From: Eutrigla gurnardus
Lineage: Eukaryota > Chordata > Actinopteri > Perciformes > Triglidae
Reading direction: 5' to 3'
Assembly (NCBI GenBank): GCA_963514095.1
Contig: OY741285.1
Coordinates: forward strand, 14,704,320 to 14,768,319
DNA: 64,000 nucleotides
Shown: piece after piece, positions 11,081 to 21,765 of the stretch
Numbering within the stretch: position 1 is the stretch's first letter
How the letters are laid out: every line of letters begins with the position of its first letter
The notes under the pieces: generated by a model
Seen by the model: only the letters and a program-made list of their open reading frames with translations
Database searches by the model: none
What the model was told of the DNA's origin: nothing
Made by a program: the position numbers and the translations under genes

Positions 11081-12751
11081 CATAAACAATCCTGTATGAG
11101 AATATAAACCCGATTTATCAGACATTTACAACCCATAGTAGATCTGATAGTTTAGATCTGGTATAATGTTTGGTCAGCATGTCTTCATTGTTATGGATGG
11201 TCTGTAGTTTCCTTTATGTTACTGTTAATGAAAGACTCTAAATGTACCTGTTATTTATTCCAACAGTGGGTTGGTGCTATTAAGTTTAGCATGGGATGGT
11301 TAAAGGGGAGAAAGCTGGGCTGAACAGGGATCTTGGCTATTGTTTTAAGAATGTGAGAGCACAATAAAAGAAAGATGAAATGATTTTTGCAAGCTGTCCT
11401 TTATGTTTTACTAATTTAATTAAATGTAATGCTTACATTAGCAATAAAAACACTAACTAAAACAAGATTGACATAAGTAGTACAGACAAAAGCTACATTA
11501 GTTCATATAACAAGGTTACATTTTGTTGTATGAAAATGTTTAATCAATGTAAAATGAGCTTAAATGAATTGAATTAGACTAACTTAGTACAGACATTTTA
11601 ATTCAATAAAAGCAATGAATTATTTTTTTGAGTGTGTAATGGGAATTTTGGATGTTTGTACTTTATAATCAGAATATTTGTCAGGCTGACTCGATCCGCA
11701 TCTCCTCATCTGACTGTTATGCTATGACGAAAATGAATGCCTGTTTGTAGATGATATGAACATGAGTGCCACATTGACATAAGATAATTTCAGGACTATG
11801 ACGCCTGTGTTCTGTAAATCTTGACCTTGCCTGTACATCTGGTCTTTGTAAGATAGGACATGATCCGTCCTTTGGTTCCTCCTCCTTAAAAGGGAGATTG
11901 TTGTTGGACTCAGGGTCGTTCCTGCTGAGTCTGAACCTTTGTATCAGAAGGCAGGGGTGAACCTCCTCTGCAGATTAGAATACTTAGTGGAATAAACCTC
12001 GGAGAAAAAGCAGATCCTGGTTGTTGATCTTTATTGGGCAGATTCATTTTTCCACAACAAGTGCAACAACAAATGGGAAAATACTTTTTTAAGACAAAAT
12101 CTAATGTTTTCAGTATGAGTGAAATCAATAGCGTATATCATGGTGATAGGCCCCGGTGCAAATATTTTTTTGTGCCCTCCATCCCCGCCCTAAACACAAG
12201 CGCACGCTTGTGAGCACTCCACGCACGCACACACACGCTTGGACACGCACAGTACGGTATGATAACTCTCCCGGTCCGGGGAGAGAGACATGCATCGGCT
12301 CGGCCCACAGTGCTCAGCAGCAGAGAGGTGACGAGACTAGAGCCGAGCTGTATTGTGTAGTGGAGAGGGGCCAACACACGCTATGCGTAATTGCGCACAC
12401 ACGCGCGATCGTCCTCTCAAATGCGGCTGCGTCTCTCCAGGTCACTGTGTGAGAGAAAGAAAAGCTCTGACTTGCTTGGGCAGACGTTGTTTGGTGTCAC
12501 CCGCTGATTTGCATAATTTAAATATCTAGCCCGCTGAATCTTCCAATCCGGCCCCGGTTCAGCGTCATCAATTTTTTCACCTTCAAAAAAAGTACGCACA
12601 GTGCGTTCAGGATTCCGGCTGGCGGCGCCACTGGGTGTTGTTATATATTCACATTGAAATTCTGGCATTGATTTGAGCCCCACCGCCGTATGAGTTAGCC
12701 CCACCGTAGTTGAACCAGAAAAAATACTCTGGCGCCGCCACTGCTGAGGGC

Positions 12752-13545
12752 GCGTTCAGACGGCACCTTTCCGATGATGGACCTAATTGACTTTGCATTG
12801 GCTTGCTTCACGTTAAGCTGAAATTAATTGTGGTTCTGCTCCACTGCATCGTTTGAGTCGCTCACATGGGGAAAAAAATTGAGAAAAGTTCAACTTTTCA
12901 GGCGCCGATGGATCCGTCAGCCAGACACACCTGCTACTTCCCCATAGGTGTTGGAAGAGAAGAGGTGAAAAACAGGCAAGCATTAACACCCTTTATGTTG
13001 GACACAAAAGCACCCACTGAAACTAATACATCATTTAAATACTCTGGATGATCTGTGATGAATAACAGAAATATGTTTGTGGTGCTTAATGTCCTCTGTG
13101 ACAACTCAGTGGAGACATCACCTCCCCATGATAACAGGCTCAGGGACCAAACCATGAAGAATGAAGCACTGCATCCCCAAACCTAACACTATCGAGCAGA
13201 GGTCTTCATTGTTTCCAGGCCAAGGACCCCAAGGCTGATAGTGACATGGAGGAACCCCTATATATATATAAATCAAATTGTGTTGCTTATTAAACGGGGC
13301 CCAATATATAATGCAGCCTATAGTTTCATGTATAACTACTTTTTAATCTATACAATGCCAAGCCATTAAAACGGATACATATTGAATTATAGATTGGCGG
13401 TTTCACAATCTTACACAAACAGGAAAATGTATAGTTGCTTGCAATAAGTTGTATTTTATGGTGTACTTGAGTTTAACTTTTTTTTAAGAAAAATAGTTTG
13501 GGATTAAATCATTTTGGGGAGCCCCTGCAGTAACTATGTGGACAC
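12752..13545. repeat. Shared spacer block, second copy (left part)
   Basis: 12752-12935 matches the sequence upstream of copy C (16635-16830). From about 12936 it matches the first spacer at 4170-4800 (acttccccatagg, gaggtgaaaaacagg, cagaggtcttc, ccaagccattaaaa). This shows that copies A/B and B/C are separated by the same duplicated spacer. Confidence 0.8.
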
Positions 13546-13677
13546 CATGGGTGTCGCTAGACACTTTTTTTACTGGGGCACGTGCCACAGTATTGATCTG
13601 CCATGCCCCAGTAAAATCTCCCGGTCGAGTTTTAACGAGCTACTATATTTGGCAATGGATTAATTTCTATCGATAAC

Positions 13678-14815
13678 AAGGGGTGGGAAAAAAAATCGAT
13701 ATTGCAATATATTGTTGTGCTCTCTGTCGCAATAAATAAATCGATACACTGACGGCAAATATCGATATTTTGGGTCTACGGGTTTTTTTAGACTCCCGTC
13801 GGTGCGTCTAAGAGTTTACGGTTCTCCGGAGCGGATCCGCGGGGGCCGCCCGCTGCCCGGTCTGATTGCCTATTTACGGGCAGGATTCCGAGCGGCGCGC
13901 TAGAGTTTAGAGGCTCACGGACTCACGGACTCTGGCATCGGGTACCCCGAGGCGGAGGAGGAGGGTCCGCCGACGTGACCCGCCGGCGCTGCCCTCATTT
14001 CCCCCGCTAGAGCAGCACCGGTTCAAAAATAAGCGTCTGAACGCGAATGAAGCGAATAGTCCAAAATGATTAAAGCGATACACGCGTCTCACACGATTGT
14101 ATTCGCGTCTATCTCGTCCGGTGTGAACGCCGCATAAGCGTAGCCGTGTGCTGGCCGGTGCTGTTGTGAGCTTCAAGCGCTTTTCACACAGCATTGAGGG
14201 CATGAGGAACCACTTTTCGGCCGGGCTCGATTGCCTATTTACGGGCAGGATTCCGGGCGGCGCGTGTTTACCATCCACCGGAGGGTCCGCATGTGTGGAT
14301 CTGCGGAGCCGTGTGCTGCCCGGTGTCACTGTGAGCTCCAAGCGGTTTTCACCCAGCTCTGAGGGCATGAGGCCCGACTTCCCAGGTACTGGATGGGTGA
14401 ACATAACTCTGCACATAATTGGTTGCATACTGAAATGTGCACAATATTTCATTTAATTCTGATGTTATTCTTATCTTGTTTAGCTATTGTTAAACTAAAA
14501 CGGGCCCAAGTTTACATAAAACAAGTTGCTACTGACTTTTCAGTATCAGAAAGCACTGTCCTGCTTTACATAAGACATATTAATGTTCATGCACTTTAAT
14601 GTGTCCAGCTGGACAGTGCTTATTCATTTGTACATTGTACGAAGTTTTGGAATTTATTTTTTATGCATATTTTCTCTTTTTCAGTCACATCGTGATATAT
14701 CGATGAAATTTCTTGCAATATATCGAATATCGCAGATATCGTGATATTATCGTTATCGTGGGCCAAATATCGTCACAGTATCGAATCGTGAGCTACCCGT
14801 ATCGTCCCACCCCTA
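13678..14815. mobile_element. hAT-3, inserted in the MITE
   Basis: The ends are AAGGGGTGGG at the left and, read in reverse, TAGGGGTGGG at the right. The 8-bp target duplication TCGATAAC lies at 13670-13677 and 14816-14823. The uninterrupted site (atcgataacagtag) is present at 4930 and 24260. The sub-terminal regions are rich in TATCGATA-type motifs, and the middle (about 13790-14400) is GC-rich with internal direct repeats. No transposase frame was seen, so it is non-autonomous. Confidence 0.85.
13857..14400. repeat. Internal direct repeats of hAT-3
   Basis: Two motifs are duplicated. Attgcctatttacgggcag with a ggattccg..cggcgcg tail occurs at about 13865-13900 and 14229-14265. A ~85-bp block (ccgtgtgctg..ccggtg, agc..caagcg.ttttcac, gagggcatgagg) occurs at about 14143-14210 and 14308-14375. 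Confidence 0.7.
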
Positions 14816-15375
14816 TCGATAACAGTAGAAGAATGGATTCTCTTTTCAGCCACAATCTCAAAACCAACGCAGTTTAACCCAAAATACAAGCTGAGGCGCG
14901 CACCTTGTGGTCCGGGTCTGGCTCGCACATTACGTCCGTGCACATGTCGTAGTCGGTGCACCGCTCTGTGATTTTAATATGGGGCCTGTGCCCCAGTAGA
15001 GCTTGATGTTGATTCAAAACCCAGACTTGGTACATGGATAAAGAAGCCGAATACCACCCTGTACATAACATTTTACTCTGCCATAACAGTGTGTACCCCC
15101 ATATAAAGCTGATTAAGTGTTCCAAAAGCCAGAGATGAAGGTGGCAGCTTCTTAAGTGCTGAATAAAAGTCTGGTCTAGATCATTTTAGCACCACATGCA
15201 GATGTCTTGTGTATTTAAAGTCATATTTTAGAACAGACTATTTTAATAAGAGTTTATTAACAGTGCCACAAGGCTGAAGCTCTGTCAAGTCACCTGCAAC
15301 ACAAAAGAAAAAAGGTCAGTTAGTCATGCTGAACAGCAAGACAAAAGCCAAGATTGCATTTCCCCACAATATACC

Positions 15376-15840
15376 TTAGACCTTGATGCCTCCTTTGGAC
15401 CCAGTCACTGGTGCAGTCTGGCCTGGGGAATGGACAGCCTTGGAGACAGAGACTGGTGGTTCAGGGTACTCTGGGGAGTAGTTGCTGTGGGAAAGGAATT
15501 CTCGGAATCGCCAGTAGTCATCTTTTGACTGGATGATGTAGAATGAGGGCGGCAGAGGGGACGTCTTACTCGCGCTCTGCTGCGTCTTGCCAGGAGACCG
15601 CCAGAAGTCATAGGACGCAGGACCAGGAAACGAGGAGTACTCTCCCCCTGCAGGCATGCTGGCCCACGGCAGGCCAGGTGGAGAACCAGCACCATAAACG
15701 GTATTGGAGGATTCAGGAGCAGCATAAACACCAAATGTTGGGTTGTAGAATGAAGGATCAGCACCTCCTCCAGGGGCTGCTGGGTTCTGACCTGAAACAC
15801 AGGAGTCAACGAGAATGTGTCAGGAAGGTTTGTGTAAAGT

Positions 15841-15877
<37 letters not shown>

Positions 15878-16476
15878 GCCAATAAAACTCTGGAATGAAA
15901 AGACATTGCTATAAGTCATTTTTGTTGCGTTTCAAGTAATCCACTTCAGCGCTTTTTTTTTTTAGGCTGTATACAGGAGAGCCGAGACAGAAGTCTGGGA
16001 GACTTACCACCTTTTGTTGCAGAGTAAATGTTGGTATTAGGATGAGAGTTGTAACCATAGTTGAAGGTTGTAGCAGTGTTACCTGCAGCAGGATATGCTG
16101 GAGAAGCCCCATAGTATGCTGGAGTGCCCCGATAGGCTGGGGCTGCTGCCATACCACCTGAGCCCATGTTGAAGTTTCCACTGGTGCCACCAACAGAGCT
16201 AGGAGCCTTCTTCCCAGTGCCGGTAACTGGATGGACAGATTTAAGTTGAGAATTACCTTGTGCATCCAATACATAGTCTGTGATAAAGAAGGGGAAACTC
16301 ACATCCTTTAGCAGGGAAACAAGCACCACTGCTAAACAGCAGCAGACAGATCCAAGAAACCCTGGAAGACAGAGACATGAAGTCATTTCCACCAAAAAGT
16401 TAAATCAAACTCAAACAACCACTTACAATACTGCATGGACCCACTCAACTCACCTCAAAGACATCCCAGACACCAT
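15376..16476 (-). CDS. Copy C: secreted PAY-repeat protein, 238 aa (unrecognised family)
   Basis: Coding exons on the minus strand: 16454-16476, 16303-16361, 16008-16226 and 15376-15791 (717 nt). The splice sites match those of copies B and D base for base. The 3' UTR exon starts at 15293, with a minus-strand AATAAA at 15253-15258. It encodes the same order of parts: signal segment, CFPAKG, Gly/Ser linker, PAY repeats (here AYRGTPAYYG, a Thr for Ser), Tyr/Pro-rich body and GSKGGIKV end. Private changes include DDYWRFREFL (Trp for Arg) and KAVHSPGQTAP. Exon 4 carries the YDFWRSPGKTQ variant shared with D, while the segment GAGSPPGLPW is shared with B, so the copies are mosaics. A long A-run (about 15844-15872) lies in intron 3. 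No disabling change was seen. Function unknown. Confidence 0.77.
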
Positions 16477-16551
16477 GTTGGACTTGAAACAGCAGCAGCC
16501 TGTGGAGGTTGTAGCCAGAAGCTCTGTGCTGTGAGGAGTGGCTCCTCTGGA

Positions 16552-16616
16552 TTTATAGTGATGCTCCACATGAGCTCTGCACTAATTAAAGTCATTGATG
16601 ACACCTGGAACCCAAT
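16552..16616 (-). promoter_or_regulatory. Copy C core promoter: TATA and inverted CCAAT
   Basis: Minus-strand TATAAA at 16552-16557 and inverted CCAAT (plus-strand ccaat 16612-16616). The arrangement is the same as in B and D. Here the native upstream flank (16627-16866) is intact up to the retrotransposon. Confidence 0.7.
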
Positions 16617-16866
16617 CAGGCCCTGCAGCCTGAGGGCGCGTTCAGACTGCACCTTTCCGATGATGGACCTAATTGACTTTGCATTGGCTTGCTTCACATT
16701 AAGCTGAAATGAATTGTGGTTCTGCTCCACTGCATCGCTTGCGTCGCTCACGTGGGGAAAAAAATTGAGAAAAGTTCAAATTTTCAGGCGCCAATGGATC
16801 CGTCAGCCAGACACACCTGCTACTTCCCCATAGGTGGTGGAAGAGAAGAGGTGAAAAACAGGCAAG

Positions 16867-17968
16867 TGTGGCACACCTACGACTGTGTGACCACATTGAT
16901 TTGATTTATTTAATAAAGATTCGGCAGGAAATTCAAATAGAAATAATTTGAATTGTTATATGTATTTTTTTTGTATTTTCATTTATATTTAATGAGGGGA
17001 CAAGTTACAGGATGATCAAAGCAGAGTATTATGTGTGACAGTGGGGCGGAACGTTTGTGTCACTCCAGTTGTTGCGGGGACCGTAAACAATGCGAGGCCT
17101 CTCCCCCGTCTCGTCAGACGCAATCTGGAGACAAACGAGACGCACCGTGTCCTCATTTGCTGTCGTACCTGCTTTCCTTAACAGGTCGGTAAACTGTATA
17201 AAACCTGTAAAATATGCACTGTTGAACTTGAATGTGTTTATACGGATATTGGGTATTTTGTTCGAGTGTTAAAAATGTTAACGTGTACGTCTGGGAAAGT
17301 TAGCGAGACTTTTTCCGATGCTAATAACATGGAGACGCCATGTTGCGCACACATGCGCATTGATAAATGGGACTAAGTTAACGGGAACGGGTTCGAAATG
17401 CTCCGGTACATGGTGAAAGTTAATGCCGTTTATAAAAATGTGCACTTTATTAAAATGGCATTGTAATAAGCGCATGTACGTAATAAGTTACTGGTTGTTA
17501 AGGTTTTATTGTGTGTGTGAGAATAATATGACATGTAGCATTCTTGATGAGTCATTCCATAACCTGTATTTAGTACAGATGCCGTGGTGAGGATTTTGCC
17601 GTATTAAAGGGGCCAAATGCCAACTTTTAGTATGTTGCTACAAAGAAGGTTAATTAAATACCTGGAACTGTTTATTGATGTATAAAATCAAAATATAATT
17701 GTGTAAATATATACATGGTGATTGTTAATGTGTGAAACTTGTGAATTGTGATTGGATATTTGAGCTGGATGAAAATAGATAGAATGGATGATTGGAATGA
17801 TTATTAAAGTAATGGCTTATGGTTATATGATTATTTCATGTTGAATAAAACAACCAGAGACGCAATCTGGAGACAAACGAGACGCACCGTGTCCTCATTT
17901 GCTGTCGTACCTACTTTCCTTAACAGGACATATCTGCCTTACGGTGCCCTATCCTGGGACCCGTAACA
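16867..17968 (+). repeat. 5' LTR of the Gypsy-like element
   Basis: Begins TGTGGCAC and ends GTAACA (TG...CA). It includes a TATA box (tataaaa, 17197-17203) and AATAAA at 17844-17849 near its 3' end. Inside it a 70-bp block occurs twice, at 17116-17185 and 17858-17927, with one mismatch. The second copy follows the polyadenylation signal, where R/U5 would lie. The LTR length (1.1 kb) is long but plausible. Confidence 0.8.
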
Positions 17969-17973
17969 GATCT

Positions 17974-17991
17974 TGGGGGCTCGTCCGGGAT
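17974..17991 (+). other. Primer-binding site, tRNA-Pro type
   Basis: TGGGGGCTCGTCCGGGAT starts six bases after the LTR end. It is complementary to the 3' end of tRNA-Pro, the primer class known from gammaretroviruses and some other LTR elements. All 18 positions fit the classical site. Confidence 0.9.
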
Positions 17992-18148
17992 CGGCACCAC
18001 TTCCTGGTAGGAGCTGGAGCTGATCGACAAATGACATCTGAGACTGAGGCTGATGCGAGCTGAGTGCCGAAGGTGTTGAGCCGGAGCGGAGACTGTGCCA
18101 TTGCTGAACTGTGTGATTCATCGCGAAAGACTGTGGAAAGCTGCTGCC

Positions 18149-19466
18149 ATGTCGGAGAGTGGGAGGAAGAGCCTAGTGTGGGACATTAGGAAGTCACTGC
18201 TCACCTTGTCAGCTGGAGAGCTCTTTCACATCGCCAGAGAGGTGGGTCCAGTGTCAGATTGGGAACTGTCTGATCTCCACGAAGGAGACCATGAAGGTTG
18301 CTTCGACTACATCAGTTCGTTCATGCAGAGTAAGGACTTGTTAGAGTTAGAAGACAGTGGAATGGCTGATTTATTGGTTTTGAAGGATGCTATTGATGCT
18401 GTTAAGAGTCAAAGTGTATTGCCTTTGCCAGACTTAGAACTGCAACTGAAAGATGTTAATGGTGATACTTTCACAACTGACCCCATCATTACCTACTGCT
18501 GTATCTAACTCCACAAACACTGAGTTATTGACAATGCTCACTAGCTATGAGGAGCTAGGTAAAAGACTGAGACAACACATTACAGAACCCGCAACACAGT
18601 CACCGGGAGACTCTTCGCTATTTGCACAGGCTAACAAGTCTCGACATGGATCACACAACAACCCAGCAAGTGTACAACCCATCCGAGAGGGGATGATTTC
18701 CATAAGGGATCTCTCCTACCTTCAAAGAAGGGAGTTTAAAGTGCAAGGGGGCCAAGTTGGTGATCAATCGTCAGACATCAGTTATAACAATGTCTGTAAA
18801 CAGATAGAGGAAGGGATTAAAGAAGGCTTCCATGATTCAGAGATTGTTCGTGGTGTGCTTCGGATAATAAAACCTGGAACGTTTAAAGAGATGCTAATGA
18901 ACAAGGATGACCTGAATGTGATGGAACTTAAGGGGTTTCTCCAGGCTCACCTAAGGGAAAAAAACAGTACAGAGCTATTTCAAGAGCTAATGTGTGCCAA
19001 ACAGGATGAGAATGAGACACCACAACAATTCCTCTATCGTGTTATCGGTTTGAAGCAACGTGTCCTATTCACGTCAAAACTGTCGGATGCAAGCATTAAA
19101 TACAGTGCAGCCACTGTTCAGGATGTCTTCCTACATACAGTTTACCAAGGATTAGGCTACAAACAGCGACATATGAAGAGAAATAAGACCTCTCTTATCA
19201 AGTGGTGATGTAAGTGATGAGACGATTCTGCGCCATGTAATGAGAATCAATTGAAAGTGAAAGACAAAAGCGCATAGGTCCCTCTCGTCGGCAAGCTGCA
19301 GTACATGCACATGGTGTACAGTTTGAGACTAATACTACAAAAGAACAGTGCAGTAAGCAAGAGAGCTCGACAACCAAGTTGAAGACCGACCCAATTAAGG
19401 AGCTTGCAGGCAAAGTAGATGAGCTCACCAGCATGATTGAGGCCACGAAACAACAAATTCTAAGTG
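18149..19466 (+). pseudogene. gag remnant of the Gypsy-like element
   Basis: The likely start is the ATG at 18149, whose frame runs to a stop at 18508 and encodes a helical, acidic N-terminal region. The frame changes near 18480-18500 and continues to 19208 with a capsid-like segment (about 18690-19180). A further change near 19190 leads through an Arg/Lys/Gln-rich stretch to about 19466, again broken at 19248. A CCHC zinc knuckle, usual at the end of gag, is not visible, and the sequence seems to jump straight to the protease. Structural role only; not functional as it stands. Confidence 0.75.
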
Positions 19467-19880
19467 TAATCTAAGTGGTTTGGCAGTAACTGCATTGCTT
19501 GATTCAGGCGCACAAGTTAGTATAATAAGCCGTGCCTGGAAAGACCTACATCTACCTGACCAGGATATTCGACCAATGTCTGAGATCATTGAGGAACTGG
19601 ATGAGCTAAAGGTTTATGCCGTCAACGGAGAGCTCATTCCATTAGATGGATGGGTTCCCATAATGACCAACCTACCTGGGAATGAGGACCCAAGTCAGTG
19701 TCCCATTCTTAGTCAGCACCTTGACCATGGAAAGACCATTAATTGGCTTTAATGTTCTAGAGCAGCTGGTTGAGGGACAACCAGAACGGTTAGTGCCTAC
19801 TCTGCTCCAGTTGTTTCAGAATGCCATCAGTGTGTCAAGTGAGCAAGCAGAAGCAGTGGTGAGCTTTATTCAGACAGTGG
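19467..19880 (+). pseudogene. Aspartic protease remnant (pol)
   Basis: The frame reads ALLDSGAQVSII near 19493-19528: the D-S-G active-site motif of retroelement proteases with the usual hydrophobic context. The frame closes at 19752, and the continuation (hydrophobic, then acidic) is in another frame from about 19685, so a frameshift lies between. It is the bridge between gag and reverse transcriptase. Confidence 0.75.
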
Positions 19881-19889
19881 AGCCAAAAC

Positions 19890-21047
19890 ATGTCCCAAGG
19901 GCGCTTAAGAACTGGTACAAAGGACATGGTCGTTCCAGCTGGACAAATCTGCTGGGTGAGATGCCAGGTTCCCCCAGCTATGAACTCCTCCGAATGTCTG
20001 GTGCTGTTCGAAGCCGACGAGGGCAGTCAGCCTTTAGAGCAGTTAGACCTAGGAGCAGGTTTGGTTGAAATGCAGAATCCTTTGAAACCATATGTCACCA
20101 TTGCTGTTGGCAACAATACCAACCATGACATCATCTTGCCACGTAGGACAGCCCTGGGCACCCTACAGTGTATTGAAAGGGTTGTGGAAGCTGACTCTCC
20201 AAGCAAAACAGCACTCATGACAGCAGTCAATGAGGTTACCTCTCAACCGCTTCAGTCAACTTCCCCAAGGTGGCATCCGTCTGTGAACCTTGATCACCTG
20301 GAGGAAAATCAGCAAGAGATTGTTAGGAAAATGTTATTTGAGGAGTCTAACGCTTTTTCCAAAGATGAGGATGACATTGGATGCAACCCGAGCTTGCAAA
20401 TGGTGATACATCTGAAAGATGACATTCCTGTGCAGAGGGCGTACACATCCATACCAAAACCGCTGTTGAAAGAGGTGAAGAAATATGTTCAAGATCTCCT
20501 TGTCAAGGGATGGATTGTGAAATCAAAGTCCTCCTATGCAGCTCCAGTTGTATGTGTGCGGAAGAAAGATGGCACGCTGCGCCTCTGCATAGATTACCGC
20601 CTATTGAATCAGAAAACTGTGCCGGATAGACACCCACTACCTCGAATACGAGACTTGCTGGACACCTTGGGTGGTTACTCGTGGTTTAGCATCCTTGACC
20701 AGGGTAAGGCCTACCACCAGGGTTTTGTGGCTGAAAGTTCACGTCATTTCACTGCATTCATCACACCCTGGGGGCTCTATGAGTGGGTAAGGATCCCATT
20801 TGGTCTATCAAATGCGCCAGCAGCATTCCAGAGAAGTATGGAGGAGATGTTGAGTTCTCTGAGGGACGAGTGCTGTATACCCTACCTCGATGACATCCTC
20901 TGCTACTCGCGGTCGTTTGAAGATCACGTGGAAGTGGTCCGCAAGGTTCTCCAGGCTCTGCAACATCAAGGGGTTAAGCGCCGATCTGGAAAGTGTGAAT
21001 TATTCAAACAGGAAGTTCGCTATGTATGGTCGCCTTGTCTCTGCTGA
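19890..21047 (+). pseudogene. Reverse transcriptase remnant (pol)
   Basis: A 385-codon open frame. From about 20480 it shows the Gypsy-type order: a basic SYAAPVVCVRKKDGTLR block, a CIDYRLLN block, the metal-binding region before FSILDQGKAYHQ, the FGLSNAPAAFQ block and the catalytic YLDD (about 20884-20895). In the second catalytic motif the usual Leu-Asp-Leu-x-x-Gly-Tyr is LDQGKAYHQ, a small departure. The frame breaks near 21030, inside the thumb region, and continues one frame over. About 200 residues upstream of the domain link it to the protease. Confidence 0.88.
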
Positions 21048-21765
21048 TGGTGTTCGAGTTGACCCCAAGGACATGGATGCTGTGCTGACTTTGAAAGACA
21101 AAACGCCACAGACTGTAGGTGATTTGAGAAGGGTACTCGGGTTTCTCAGTTACTATAGGTCGTACATCCAGAACTTCTCAAAGATAGCAAAGCCATTATA
21201 TGAGATGCTCCAAGGGAAATCCTCAACACAACCAGTCAAGTCGGGACAAGTTAAAGCAAAGGGACCTCAACTGTCGTCTAGGACACCCATAGAGTGGACT
21301 GTTGAACATCAAAGTGTACTCGAGAAACTCATTGATATGTTGACTCAACCACCAGTTTTGGCATACCCAAACTTTGACATGCCGTTCGTCTTGCCTACTG
21401 ATGCATCAGAACAAGGTCTTGGAGCTGTTCTCTACCAGCAACAGGAAGGGAAATTGCGAGTCATTGGGTATGGGTCACGGACATTAACAGCTGCAGAGAG
21501 GAACTACCATCTACATAGTGGCAAGTTGGAGTTCCTTGCACTCAAGTGGGCAGTGTGTGAAACATTTGATGGACTATCTCTTCTATGCTCCACACTTTAC
21601 CATCTTCACTGACAACAATCCACTTACTTATGTCATGGGCACCGCCAAACTCAATGCGGTTGGTCACCGGTGGGTGGGAGAATTGTCAGACTTCCATTTT
21701 GACATTAAGTACAGGCCAGGAAGAGTCAACACGGATGCAGATACTCTGTCCAGAGTCCATCTTGA
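21020..21765 (+). pseudogene. RNase H and connection remnant (pol)
   Basis: Continues the reverse transcriptase in a new frame (VLGFLSYYRSYIQNFSKIAKPL). It then enters RNase H with TDASEQGLGAVLYQ (first catalytic Asp), and Glu in KLEFLALKWAV. A frameshift near 21590 moves the reading to the frame with FTDNNPL and the HRWVGELSDF block, and the segment ends with DADTLSRV. At least two frame changes occur in ~750 bp, so it is inactive. Confidence 0.82.

Larger units (their letters stand above)
7441..11636. mobile_element. Third-layer TIR element carrying a captured gene fragment
   Basis: The left end CACACTCAAAGAAAT and the right end, read in reverse CACACTCAAAAAAAT, form a 15-bp inverted repeat with one mismatch. 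TA dinucleotides flank both ends (7439-7440 and 11637-11638). The 4.2-kb interior has splice-site-like signals and the broken gene fragment at 9868-10468. I cannot name the superfamily: a TA duplication fits Tc1/mariner-like insertion, but a 2-bp duplication is weak evidence. Confidence 0.6.
7390..12633. mobile_element. hAT-2: second layer, inserted in hAT-1
   Basis: The left end CAGCGGCGCCGCCAG and the right end, read in reverse CAGTGGCGCCGCCAG, match at 14 of 15 positions. The perfect 8-bp target duplication GGTGTTGT lies at 7382-7389 and 12634-12641. Without the third layer it is about 1 kb (7390-7440 plus 11637-12633). No transposase frame was seen in that part. Its right portion (about 11890-12060) includes an AATAAA and a polymerase-II-terminator-like stretch that could be a retroelement end, which I could not delimit. 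Confidence 0.85.
6782..12743. mobile_element. hAT-1: outer layer of a nested transposon stack
   Basis: The left end CAGCGGCAGCGCCAG and the right end, read in reverse CAGTGGCGGCGCCAG, form 15-bp terminal inverted repeats with two mismatches. The perfect 8-bp target duplication CTGAGGGC lies at 6774-6781 and 12744-12751. The uninterrupted homologue of the target is seen upstream of copy C (16627-16634). With the inner insertion removed, this element is only ~710 bp (6782-7389 plus 12642-12743). It is therefore a non-autonomous derivative and keeps a short coding scrap (7183-7311). Confidence 0.88.
13546..15006. mobile_element. hAT-like MITE, second copy, split by hAT-3
   Basis: The left end catgggtgtcgctagac is preceded by gtggacac (13538-13545), as at 4810 and 24139. 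The right terminus has been lost: after gtgccccagtagagcttgatg the sequence jumps into the distal spacer (ttgattcaaaaccc), deleting the end of the MITE and ~60 bp of flank. The 1.1-kb element 13678-14815 is inserted inside it. Confidence 0.75.

Noticed and set aside
11637..12060. Second solo LTR in hAT-2 (AATAAA, TG start)
   Set aside because: Suggestive composition, but no convincing TG...CA borders or target duplication could be fixed.
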